Virus record (IMG/VR): IMGVR_UViG_3300046511_000166
Coordinates: 1 to 25,000 of that record
From: a virus
Reading direction: 5' to 3' (one strand)
DNA length: 25,000 nt
Positions 18,887-25,000 of the stretch are shown piece by piece. A program made the position numbers and the translations under genes. The notes beneath the pieces were generated by a model. That model had not been told where the DNA came from. It made no database searches and worked only from the letters and a program-made list of their open reading frames with translations. Numbering within the stretch: position 1 is the first letter of the stretch; the number at the start of each line of letters is the position of its first letter.

Positions 18887-18901
18887 CATCCCGTTGATGT
18901 C
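18883..18901. promoter_or_regulatory. Inverted repeat before the NusG-like gene
   Basis: GACATC-N5-GATGTC (18885-18901) overlaps TTGACA (18883-18888). At 17-18 nt further on the -10 would be GAAATC/AAATCC, which is poor. The dyad begins on the stop codon of the sigma-like gene and may be an operator or an activator-dependent promoter. Confidence 0.35.
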
Positions 18902-18918
18902 GCGCGAAATCCCAAGCC

Positions 18919-19461
18919 GTGGGACTACCAAAACCACAGGGATCGGTTCCCAATCGGGACACCGGGGCCTGCGGTAGCCATTCAAAATCCATACAATGGC
19001 TCTGCATATGGACCCGACCAAATCAAGAGCAAATCGCTCGCGAACAACTGGAAAACCAAGGTTTTCCGGTGTTCCTGCCCATGCTTGAGCGCCGCCTGCC
19101 AAAGAACCAGGCTCGTATCGAGCCATTGTTCGCGCGTTATTGTTTCAGCCGCCCCGTCGAGGGACGATGGGCGCCGATGCGTTCCACCCGCGGCGTGGCC
19201 GATGTCCTGCGCGATCCCGCCGGTCAGCCCTACTGGCTTTCCCAAAACACCATTGACGACCTCATGGCACGCCTCGCCGTCGAGCCTGTCCGTCTCCCGT
19301 CCTACGCCCCCGGCACCCGCCTCCGCGTCCTGGATGGCCCGCTGGCCACCTTCACGGGCACCGTGGTAGCTGACGCCGGAGAACGCGTCCGCCTCCTCCA
19401 CAGCCTGTTCGGACGCGCCACCGAGAAGTGGTACCAGCCAGAAGACGTGGAAGCAGCGTGA
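18919..19461 (+). CDS. NusG/RfaH-like transcription elongation factor
   Basis: 180 residues. NGN domain at 27-120: QWLCIWTRPNQEQIAREQLE (26-45), NQGFPVFLPMLERRL (46-60), then PLFARYCFSRP (69-79), the hallmark alternating strands and helices of NusG N-terminal domains. KOW domain at 129-177: PGTRLRVLDGPLATFTGTVV and a short beta-barrel. Specialised NusG paralogues such as RfaH or LoaP ride on RNA polymerase to suppress termination across one long operon. The only in-frame start before the domain is GTG 18919, which adds a 26-residue extension and has no good ribosome site. Placed directly before the packaging genes it probably aids late transcription. Confidence 0.8.
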   Translation: MGLPKPQGSVPNRDTGACGSHSKSIQWLCIWTRPNQEQIAREQLENQGFPVFLPMLERRLPKNQARIEPLFARYCFSRPVEGRWAPMRSTRGVADVLRDPAGQPYWLSQNTIDDLMARLAVEPVRLPSYAPGTRLRVLDGPLATFTGTVVADAGERVRLLHSLFGRATEKWYQPEDVEAA

Positions 19462-19462
19462 A

Positions 19463-19648
19463 ATGATCGGACGCTGCCAATACTGCGAATACTTCATGGA
19501 CAGAGACCCCGACCCCTGTGAATGCCACCGCCATCCGCCGGTCATTCTGCCCGGCCCGGTCTCCGCGTGGCCCAACTGCGAGCCAGACGACTTCTGCGGC
19601 GAATACGCCCAGACCGCCAATATGACTGAACGCATCAGAGGAGCCTGA
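19463..19648 (+). CDS. Small Cys-rich protein of the C..C...C...PP...WP...DWCGE type
   Basis: 61 residues. CQYCEYF (5-11), CECHRHPP (18-25), AWPNCEPDDFCGEY (35-48). This order (CxxC, Cys before PP, then WP and a DDFCGE ending) recurs in small phage and bacterial hypothetical proteins that probably bind zinc or an iron-sulfur cluster; no role is established. ATG 19463 follows the NusG-like stop by one base. Confidence 0.6.
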   Translation: MIGRCQYCEYFMDRDPDPCECHRHPPVILPGPVSAWPNCEPDDFCGEYAQTANMTERIRGA

Positions 19649-19651
19649 CAC

Positions 19652-20098
19652 ATGGCCCTACCCCCGGCACCACCCGGCGGACCCCCAGGCGGCGGCATGC
19701 CACCGGGCATGGGAGCAACCGACCCAAGCGCGGGCGGCGCCCCACCACCCGATGATGACGCCGGGAGCCCGGAGGACAACGTCATCCTGACCATCGCCCG
19801 CGACCCCGAGGGCGGTGGATACCTCGTCTACTCCGGCGACGAACCCGAGGACGGCGGCGAGGACATGTCCGCCGATGACGCCGATGCCATGGGACCAGCG
19901 GGCGGCGCGCCATCCAACCAACCCCAGACCGCGGGCAGCGTCGGCGAGGCCCTCAAGATCGCCATGAACATTCTCCAGCAAGACGAACAATCCGGCGGCG
20001 GCGGCGCCGAGGCAGCCTTCGCATCCGGGTTTGGTGGCCCTCAAGGAGCCACGCCAGCGGGCAACGGCGGCAGCCCGGCGGCACAGAAGTTCGCCTGA
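19652..20098 (+). CDS. Pro/Gly-rich, acidic low-complexity protein
   Basis: 148 residues with AGAGGAG 9 nt before the ATG. The N-terminal third is Pro/Gly-rich (ALPPAPPGGPPGGGMPPGMG); a folded-looking segment follows (DNVILTIARDPEGGGYLVYS, 42-61), then acidic stretches, a helix (SVGEALKIAMNILQQDEQSG) and a Gly/Ala-rich tail. Position at the head of the packaging genes and similar Pro/Ala-rich composition to the portal insertion suggest a structural or scaffold-associated role, but this is inference. Confidence 0.55.
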   Translation: MALPPAPPGGPPGGGMPPGMGATDPSAGGAPPPDDDAGSPEDNVILTIARDPEGGGYLVYSGDEPEDGGEDMSADDADAMGPAGGAPSNQPQTAGSVGEALKIAMNILQQDEQSGGGGAEAAFASGFGGPQGATPAGNGGSPAAQKFA

Positions 20099-20247
20099 TG
20101 ATGGGCGGCTCGCCACCACCCAGGATCGGGAAAACCACGGGGAAGCCCATGCCGAAGGCCGATAAGCCCGGCAAGCTGCCAGCACGTAAGAAACCCAAAG
20201 CGAAACCACGCGTTGCACCCGGACTGATCAACTCAACGGAGTACTGA
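20098..20247 (+). CDS. Small Lys/Pro-rich basic protein
   Basis: 49 residues (MMGGSPPPRIGKTTGKPMPK, ADKPGKLPARKKPKAKPRVA, PGLINSTEY), starting on an overlap with the previous stop (TGATG). Strongly basic and disordered; such peptides may bind DNA in the head. The reading frame is supported by tight spacing on both sides (1 bp to the next ATG). Confidence 0.5.
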   Translation: MMGGSPPPRIGKTTGKPMPKADKPGKLPARKKPKAKPRVAPGLINSTEY

Positions 20248-20248
20248 C

Positions 20249-20416
20249 ATGTCTAAGGTCGAACAAATCGCCACCATCCTCGGCAACGCGAGATCAGCCG
20301 GCGGCATGACAGACGAACAAATCGCCGCCAATATCGTCGCCGAACTGAAACTCGTGGACGACGCACCCAAACACGCCGAACCCGCGCACAACACCAAGGC
20401 GGATAATAAAAAGTGA
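20249..20416 (+). CDS. Small helical protein, related to the next gene
   Basis: 55 residues (MSKVEQIATILGNARSAGGM, TDEQIAANIVAELKLVDDAP) with ACGGAG 7 nt before the ATG. The core GG-(M/W)-x-DE-xx-AA-x-I recurs in the next gene, suggesting an old tandem duplication. It is coupled to that gene by a GTGA overlap. Function unknown. Confidence 0.55.
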   Translation: MSKVEQIATILGNARSAGGMTDEQIAANIVAELKLVDDAPKHAEPAHNTKADNKK

Positions 20417-20589
20417 GCCAAACCCTACTCCAACGCATTACCCACCTGATCGAGCAACAGCGCATCCAGGGCGGCTGGGACGATGAACTCGTCGCCGCCA
20501 AGATCCTCGACCTCGTCAGGCGCGACGAACAAGCCGACAAGGTCACCCTGATCGAGGGCGACCCTCCCGAAACCGTGCAGGCGGTGTGA
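20413..20589 (+). CDS. Small helical protein, related to the previous gene
   Basis: 58 residues from GTG 20413 (MSQTLLQRITHLIEQQRIQG, GWDDELVAAKILDLVRRDEQ). It shares an I-x(n)-GGWDDELVAAKILDL-like core with the preceding protein's GGMTDEQIAANIVAEL. The two may form a heterodimer or be redundant copies. It ends 3 bp before the terminase small-subunit start. Confidence 0.55.
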   Translation: MSQTLLQRITHLIEQQRIQGGWDDELVAAKILDLVRRDEQADKVTLIEGDPPETVQAV

Positions 20590-20592
20590 AAC

Positions 20593-20985
20593 TTGGGGCG
20601 ACCATCAAAATTCACCGAGGAACTGGCGAATGAGATTTGCCGCTTGCTGATCGAGGGCAAAAGCCTGCGCGATATCTGCTCCGACAAGGCGTTTCCCGAT
20701 CGCCTAACGGTTATACGATGGAAGAACGAAAACGAATCGTTTCGTAGCCAGTATGTGCGCGCGAGAGACGATCAAGGCGACACTTATGCTGATTTAAGCT
20801 TGCACTCCGCGACGACGATTGAAGACGCCGCGAAGGCTCGTCTCGCTTATGACGCTTACAGATGGTACGCGGGTAAACTTAAGCCCGGCACCTACGGCGA
20901 CAAGGTTCAACACGCCAACGCGGCGGGTGATGGAGACGTGACGATACAGGTCGTGAAGTTTAGTTCCAAGAGCAAAACGGAGTGA
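20593..20985 (+). CDS. terS: Terminase small subunit
   Basis: 130 residues from TTG 20593, the only start that retains MGRPSKFTEELANEICRLLI. Residues 1-60 form the DNA-binding HTH (GKSLRDICSDKAFPDRLTVI, RWKNENESFRSQYVRARDDQ), and residues 80-105 the signature ARLAYDAYRWYAGKLKPGTY followed by GDKV. TerS binds pac/cos and stimulates the large subunit. The coding sequence is visibly lower in GC than its neighbours, a possible sign of separate origin. The next gene begins 2 bp after its stop. Confidence 0.85.
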   Translation: MGRPSKFTEELANEICRLLIEGKSLRDICSDKAFPDRLTVIRWKNENESFRSQYVRARDDQGDTYADLSLHSATTIEDAAKARLAYDAYRWYAGKLKPGTYGDKVQHANAAGDGDVTIQVVKFSSKSKTE

Positions 20986-20987
20986 CC

Positions 20988-21206
20988 ATGCTGCACGCTT
21001 CGACGTTCGAATACCTGAAGCCGACAGACGACCAAATGGACCACATGGCCTATGTGCGGGCGGCTTTTGCTGAGTTCACGTCGCATATCGGCGTCCATAT
21101 CCCAGAGGGTCCAGACAAGACCTACCTGATGCGACAGCTACGCGACTGCGCGATGTGGGCCAACATCGCGATCACGCGCAATCCGGACGGGTCACCACGA
21201 ACGTAA
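20988..21206 (+). CDS. Acb2/Tad1-like small helical protein (candidate anti-immunity sponge)
   Basis: 72 residues, starting MLHASTFEYLKPTDDQMDHM. FEYLKPTDDQ, a long helix (AYVRAAFAEFTSHIGVHIPE), then GPDKTYLMRQLRDCAMWANI and AITRN match what I recall of the small phage family named for the Acb2/Tad1 hairpin (N-terminal F.Y..P, final L..A.MWAN.AI.R motif). Acb2 and Tad1 bind and sequester the cyclic nucleotide messengers of CBASS and Thoeris immunity. Members of the wider hairpin family are mostly untested. It lies between terS and terL and overlaps terL by 52 bp. The family call is from motif memory; the activity is inference. Confidence 0.6.
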   Translation: MLHASTFEYLKPTDDQMDHMAYVRAAFAEFTSHIGVHIPEGPDKTYLMRQLRDCAMWANIAITRNPDGSPRT

Positions 21207-22498
21207 CGATCCCTAACGGTTGGGTACCCAACGACTATCAAATGCCGCTCTGGGACCACCTGGAGGGCGGCGGCAAACGCGCCGTCGCCGTGTGGCACCG
21301 ACGCGCGGGCAAGGACTCCGTCGCTCTCAACTGGACCGCCGCCGCCGCGCACCAGCGCAAGGGCACCTATTGGCACATGCTGCCAACCCAGGCGCAGGCG
21401 CGCAAAACGGTGTGGGACGGCATCGATCGCGCGGGCCGCAGGATGATCGACCAGGCGTTCCCGCCCTCGATCCGGATCAATCATCGCAAAGACGAAATGA
21501 AGATCGAACTGAAGTGCGGTTCGGTCTGGCAGCTCGTGGGCAGTGACAACTACAACGCGCTGATCGGCGCCAACCCGGTCGGCGTGGTGTTCAGCGAATA
21601 CTCGGTCGCCGACCCCGCCGCCTGGGACTACATCCGACCGATCCTCGCCGAAAACGGCGGGTGGGCGGTGTTCATCTACACCGCGCGCGGTCGCAACCAT
21701 GGCGCGCTGCTTTACGAAATGGCGAAGGGCAACCCCTCGTGGTTCGCCCAGCTACTGACGGTCGATGACACCCGGGTGATCGGCCCCGATGTCATCGATG
21801 AGGAGCGCGCCGCCGGCATGTCGGAGGACATGATCCAGCAAGAGTTTTATTGCAGCTTCAGCGCCGCCCTGGTGGGCGCCTACTACGGTCGACAGATGTC
21901 CGACGCCGAGAAGGAAGGCCGCATTGGCAACGTCCCTTACGAGCCGAACCTTCGCGTCGAGACATGGTGGGATCTGGGTGTCGGCGACAGCACGGCCATT
22001 TGGTTCGTGCAACGATATCAGCGCGAGATCCGCGTGATCGACTATTACGAGATGAGCGGCGAGGGACTGTCGCATTACGCCAAGGTTCTGCAAGCGAAAC
22101 CATACGTTTACAGCCGTCACATCGCGCCGCACGACATCGAGGTGCGCGAATTCGGCACCGGCAAGACGCGCCGCGAGACCGCCGCGGGTCTCGGCATCCG
22201 GTTCATCCTGGCGCCCAACATCGGCATCGAGGACGGCATCGACGCGGTGCGCGCCATGCTGCCTCGATGCATGTTCGACATAAAGAAATGCGAACGCCTG
22301 ATTGAGGCTTTACGGCAATACCGCAAGGCGTGGGACGACAAGAACAGGCGCTTTCAGGACCACCCGCACCATGACTGGGCCTCACACGCCGCCGACGCGG
22401 GTCGTTACGGCGCCGTGACGCGCGACCCGGCCACCGAGACGCGACCGCGCGTGCCGGTGTTCGAAACGCATGACGCGGGCATGGGGATGCTGGGATGA
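21155..22498 (+). CDS. terL: Terminase large subunit
   Basis: 447 residues from GTG 21155, the last start before the conserved IPNGWVPNDYQMPLWDHLEG (19-38). ATPase: adapted Walker A HRRAGKDS (48-55, K53) and Walker B VVFSEYS with catalytic E148. RNase H-like nuclease: WWDLGVGDST (D273), APHD (D327) and HPHHDWASHAADAGRY (D407). Together they make the usual three-acid metal site. It packages DNA into the prohead using ATP and cuts the concatemer. GTG is inside the preceding gene, so synthesis of the two is linked. Downstream overlaps the membrane-protein gene by 4 bp. Confidence 0.92.
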   Translation: MGQHRDHAQSGRVTTNVTIPNGWVPNDYQMPLWDHLEGGGKRAVAVWHRRAGKDSVALNWTAAAAHQRKGTYWHMLPTQAQARKTVWDGIDRAGRRMIDQAFPPSIRINHRKDEMKIELKCGSVWQLVGSDNYNALIGANPVGVVFSEYSVADPAAWDYIRPILAENGGWAVFIYTARGRNHGALLYEMAKGNPSWFAQLLTVDDTRVIGPDVIDEERAAGMSEDMIQQEFYCSFSAALVGAYYGRQMSDAEKEGRIGNVPYEPNLRVETWWDLGVGDSTAIWFVQRYQREIRVIDYYEMSGEGLSHYAKVLQAKPYVYSRHIAPHDIEVREFGTGKTRRETAAGLGIRFILAPNIGIEDGIDAVRAMLPRCMFDIKKCERLIEALRQYRKAWDDKNRRFQDHPHHDWASHAADAGRYGAVTRDPATETRPRVPVFETHDAGMGMLG

Positions 22499-22686
22499 TC
22501 TCATTGCTGGTCTGGCTGCTGGTCCTGTGCCTGATCCTGGGCCTGATTATCTGGGTCATTCAGATGATTCCGTTACCGCAACCGTTCGGCACTATCGCCA
22601 TCGCGATCGTCGCGGTGATCTTCATTCTGATCCTGGTGTCCTTCCTTCTCGGTGAAGTACCGTTGCCGCGAGGGGGCCTGCGCTGA
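22495..22686 (+). CDS. Two-helix membrane protein (Thivi_2564-like or holin-like)
   Basis: 63 residues: helix 1 at 2-23 (ISLLVWLLVLCLILGLIIWV), a short loop with PLPQPFG, helix 2 at 32-53 (TIAIAIVAVIFILILVSFLL), and a short basic end (PRGGLR). Pattern and length resemble the small Thivi_2564-type membrane proteins common in phages and proteobacteria; a class II holin is the functional alternative. There is no endolysin beside it to support the latter. ATGA overlap with terL; TGATG to the next gene. Confidence 0.6.
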   Translation: MISLLVWLLVLCLILGLIIWVIQMIPLPQPFGTIAIAIVAVIFILILVSFLLGEVPLPRGGLR

Positions 22687-23468
22687 TGTCAGGTCCGGTC
22701 TACGCCTATCACACCACGCCAATCGATGTGACGGCGGAACGGATCGCCGCGCCCACGCCGGGCATGCTGGCGGATGTCAACGCCGTCTACCGGCTTGAGG
22801 TCGCCCCGTTCACGCGCTACCACAGCGACGGCGCCGCGCTTGTGATGATGAGCGATAGCGGGGGCGCCGCGCCCCCCGGCGAAGCCGCGCTGCCGCTGTC
22901 CGGTGGCGCGATGACCGGGCCGCTCTATCTCAATGCCGATCCCGTGGACGCGCCGGATGATTCATCCGACCTGTTGGCCACGACCCGGCATTATGTCGAT
23001 GCCGGCAATAACCTGAAGCAAAACACCTGGGGTGTCTCGGACGGTTCCGACGCGGCGGTGGGCGATGTGGGCGAGTACCTCGTGTCCGCCAACGCCGAGG
23101 GGGTCACGTTGCCTAACAACACCCCGGCCGCGGTTTGCTCGCTCGATCTTACCCCGGGTGACTGGGAGATCTGGGGGACGGTGGATTTCCGTCCCGCCGC
23201 GGGCGTCAGCCCGAACGCCATCGCCGCCGCGATCAGTACCCGCCCTGATGCGTTGCCCTCGGATGAAGACCTGATGACCGGTGTCGGCGTGCTGAACATG
23301 TTCGCCACGCCATCTCTCACCTCTGGCCAGCGTCAGGTGCTGATGACCGGGACGTGCCGGTCTAACTCCGCTGCCGCGCTGACCCTGTATCTGGTCGGCC
23401 AGACGACGCTGGGCGGCACCGGCACGCTCATCGGCAAGGGTTATCTCTGCGCGAGGCGCGTGCGCTAA
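22686..23468 (+). CDS. Tail-fibre-like structural protein
   Basis: 260 residues. Residues 68-107 contain the classic tail-fibre motif ALPLSGGAMTGPLYLNADPV followed by ATTRHYVDAGN (the LPLSGG.MTGPL...D......AT..YVD pattern). The C-terminal domain (113-260) is Gly/Ala/Thr-rich beta structure (LDLTPGDWEIWGTVDFRPAA) typical of trimeric fibre or head-decoration ends. The N-terminal 60 residues may be the virion attachment part. Its place between terL and portal is unusual for a fibre. Confidence 0.75.
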   Translation: MSGPVYAYHTTPIDVTAERIAAPTPGMLADVNAVYRLEVAPFTRYHSDGAALVMMSDSGGAAPPGEAALPLSGGAMTGPLYLNADPVDAPDDSSDLLATTRHYVDAGNNLKQNTWGVSDGSDAAVGDVGEYLVSANAEGVTLPNNTPAAVCSLDLTPGDWEIWGTVDFRPAAGVSPNAIAAAISTRPDALPSDEDLMTGVGVLNMFATPSLTSGQRQVLMTGTCRSNSAAALTLYLVGQTTLGGTGTLIGKGYLCARRVR

Positions 23469-25000
23469 GTGAGCGACGTTCTCGACGCTCTCCCGCGCGC
23501 CGTCGCGGATCTGATCGCGCCGCACCTCGGCGGCGAGGAGGACAGCCCGACGCTGGCCGCGATCGGCGTGGAGATCGGCGCCAAGCGCGACGAAGCCAAA
23601 ATGGCGCGCAAGATGTCGGGCATCGAGGACGCGTGGCGCGCCGCTGACGAAGCCTACGAGGGCATAGACGACGCGAACCGTGGCGAGGTGGGCGACGGTG
23701 GACGCTGGGCCAAGCCGATGAGCGTGGATGGCCCGCTGATGACGGAGCGCAGGAACAGGAACCCAGACCACCGATCGACCGCGTTCCTGCGGCTCACCTC
23801 GCGCTATGTGGACGCGGGCGCGGCGAAGCTGGGCGAGATCCTGCTGCCCGCCGACGACAAGGCGTTCTCGTTCCGGGCGATGCCGGTGCCGCGCCTGATC
23901 AAGGCCAAGGAGGACACCAGCCAGGTCGTCCACGGCGACATGGGCGTGCCGCTGACGCGCCCGGCGCAGCCCGGCGAGACCGGCGCGCCCGCTGCCCCAC
24001 CCGGCGCACCACCAGCCGGTGGCGACCCCATGGCGGCAGCCGCCGCGGCGTTGCAGGCTGGCGGGCAACCCGCCCCAGGCGCCACGCCAGGCGCACCGCC
24101 ACCGCCAGCGGGCCAACCCGGGCAGGCGCTGACACCGCCGGGCACGCCGCTCGCCCCGGCCTCGCCCACGCCGCCAGGGCACGTCCCGCTGACGGTCAAG
24201 GACCTCGCCGTCGAAAACATTCAGATGGCGGACGAGAAGGCCAAAGCGGCTGAGACAAGGATCTATAACTGGCTGCTGTCGTGTCAGTATCGCGGCGAGA
24301 TCCGCAAGGTGATTTTCGACGCCGCGCGCATTGGCGTGGGCGTCCTGAAGGGTCCGACGCCGCGCACCAAACGCGTGATGGCGTTGACGAAGCAACGCCA
24401 CGGCGAGGACCTTAAGGTCATCATCAAGGACACCATCCAGCCGGCGGCGGTGTGGGTGGACCCGTGGAACATTTTCCCCGACCCCGCGTGCGGTGAGAAC
24501 ATCCACGACGGCAGCTACATCTTTGAGCGCGACCACATGTCGGCGCGGCAAATCCGCAAGCTTAAGAGCCTGCCCGGTTATATCGGGGACGCGATCGATC
24601 AGGTGCTGGATGAGGGACCGAACAAGGCCTACCGGTCGGAGACCGATCGCGGTCCCGGGTCGAAGCGCGACAAGGATCGTTTCGAAATCTGGTATTTCCA
24701 GGGCACGCTGACCAAGGAGGAGATGCGCGCGATCGACATGGCCTCGGGCCGCGATCCTTACACCGACGAAGATGCCGAGAACGACAAGCGCGACGAGGTG
24801 TTCGTGATCGTGACGTTGATCAACGACACGGTCATCCGCGCCACGATCAATCCGCTCGACAGCGGCTCGTTCCCGTATAACTCCATGCCGTGGCAGCGGC
24901 GCGCCGAAAGCTGGGCCGGCGTCGGCGTGGCGGAACAGATGCGGACGCCGCAACGCATGGTCAACGCCGCCGTTCGGGCGTTGCTCAACAACGCGGGCAA
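23469..25000 (+). CDS. Portal (head-tail connector) protein, 3' end beyond the window
   Basis: 510 complete codons from GTG 23469, still open at the edge. Recognisable portal segments are IEDAWRAADEAYEGIDDANR (52-71), a clamp-region stretch WVDPWNIFPDPACGENIHDG (329-348), YIFERDHMSARQIRKLKSLP (350-369), and FPYNSMPWQRRAESWAGVGV with AEQMRTPQRMVNAAVRALLN (469-507). These resemble the P22-like portal family. Residues 164-238 are a Pro/Ala/Gly-rich low-complexity insertion between two conserved parts, not usual in the family. The portal forms the dodecameric ring through which TerL pumps DNA. Confidence 0.85.
   Translation, partial: MSDVLDALPRAVADLIAPHLGGEEDSPTLAAIGVEIGAKRDEAKMARKMSGIEDAWRAADEAYEGIDDANRGEVGDGGRWAKPMSVDGPLMTERRNRNPDHRSTAFLRLTSRYVDAGAAKLGEILLPADDKAFSFRAMPVPRLIKAKEDTSQVVHGDMGVPLTRPAQPGETGAPAAPPGAPPAGGDPMAAAAAALQAGGQPAPGATPGAPPPPAGQPGQALTPPGTPLAPASPTPPGHVPLTVKDLAVENIQMADEKAKAAETRIYNWLLSCQYRGEIRKVIFDAARIGVGVLKGPTPRTKRVMALTKQRHGEDLKVIIKDTIQPAAVWVDPWNIFPDPACGENIHDGSYIFERDHMSARQIRKLKSLPGYIGDAIDQVLDEGPNKAYRSETDRGPGSKRDKDRFEIWYFQGTLTKEEMRAIDMASGRDPYTDEDAENDKRDEVFVIVTLINDTVIRATINPLDSGSFPYNSMPWQRRAESWAGVGVAEQMRTPQRMVNAAVRALLNNAG

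Noticed and set aside
18068-19126. Minus-strand open frame of 352 codons
   Set aside because: Antisense to the sigma-like and NusG-like genes, which carry clear motifs; low-complexity composition typical of shadows.
22962-24953. Very long minus-strand open frame (663 codons)
   Set aside because: It lies opposite the fibre-like and portal genes, both of which have recognisable families. In GC-rich DNA the antisense frame of a real gene is often open; its translation is rich in His, Arg and Asp without any domain.
1-25000. tRNA, rRNA, integrase, insertion sequence and lysis genes
   Set aside because: None was recognised on reading both strands; small or divergent ones could be missed without a search tool.

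Overview
The window is GC-rich DNA (roughly two-thirds G+C) from an alphaproteobacterial setting. The evidence is a GcrA-family regulator, alphaproteobacterial-style TTGACA promoters and PEP-CTERM proteins of the kind common in Rhodospirillales/Acetobacteraceae (the family assignment is inference). From about 2.8 kb to the right end it reads as a tailed phage or prophage: tightly packed small genes with ATGA/GTGA overlaps, then recombination, replication, late-transcription and packaging/head modules. No integrase, lysis cassette or attachment site is visible, so temperate or lytic lifestyle cannot be decided.

Layout. 1-2.5 kb: a right-handed beta-helix protein running off the left edge and two coupled PEP-CTERM secreted proteins, all on the minus strand. 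2.54-3.55 kb: two copies of an unusual cassette (conserved 41-bp left arm, a degenerate pentamer array of 47 or 23 units, and two abutting hairpins whose second stem shows compensatory changes), with very small genes between them. 3.55-5.14 kb: a compact minus-strand operon of six small unknown genes. 5.15-5.31 kb: a divergent control region with repeated CGTGNCACG palindromes. 5.3-11.45 kb: the rightward early block, with a ribbon-helix-helix protein, an NrdR-like zinc ribbon, a GcrA-like regulator, a helix-turn-helix protein, Gp157, an ERF annealing protein, an SF2 helicase and a VRR-NUC nuclease. 11.5-13.5 kb: small accessory genes with good promoters. 13.5-15.25 kb: a D5/P4-type primase-helicase followed by iteron-like repeats, probably the replication origin. 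15.3-17.4 kb: more small genes, including a five-member-or-less operon behind a strong promoter and ending in a helix-turn-helix protein. 17.44-17.78 kb: an AT-richer control region. 17.8-19.46 kb: a DUF6197-like protein, a sigma-region-4-like protein and a NusG/RfaH-like protein. 19.46-25 kb: small late genes, terminase small subunit, an Acb2/Tad1-like small protein, terminase large subunit, a two-helix membrane protein, a tail-fibre-like protein and a portal protein running off the right edge.

How it fits together. ERF, Gp157, helicase and VRR-NUC form a recombination-replication set. The SF3 primase-helicase with adjacent iterons suggests self-directed initiation. The sigma-like and NusG-like proteins immediately before the packaging genes suggest dedicated control of late transcription. 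The Acb2/Tad1-like gene, wedged between the two terminase genes, suggests countering of host cyclic-nucleotide immunity. The paired pentamer cassettes and a hairpin-plus-16-mer leader shared by three genes are the least explained and most novel-looking elements.
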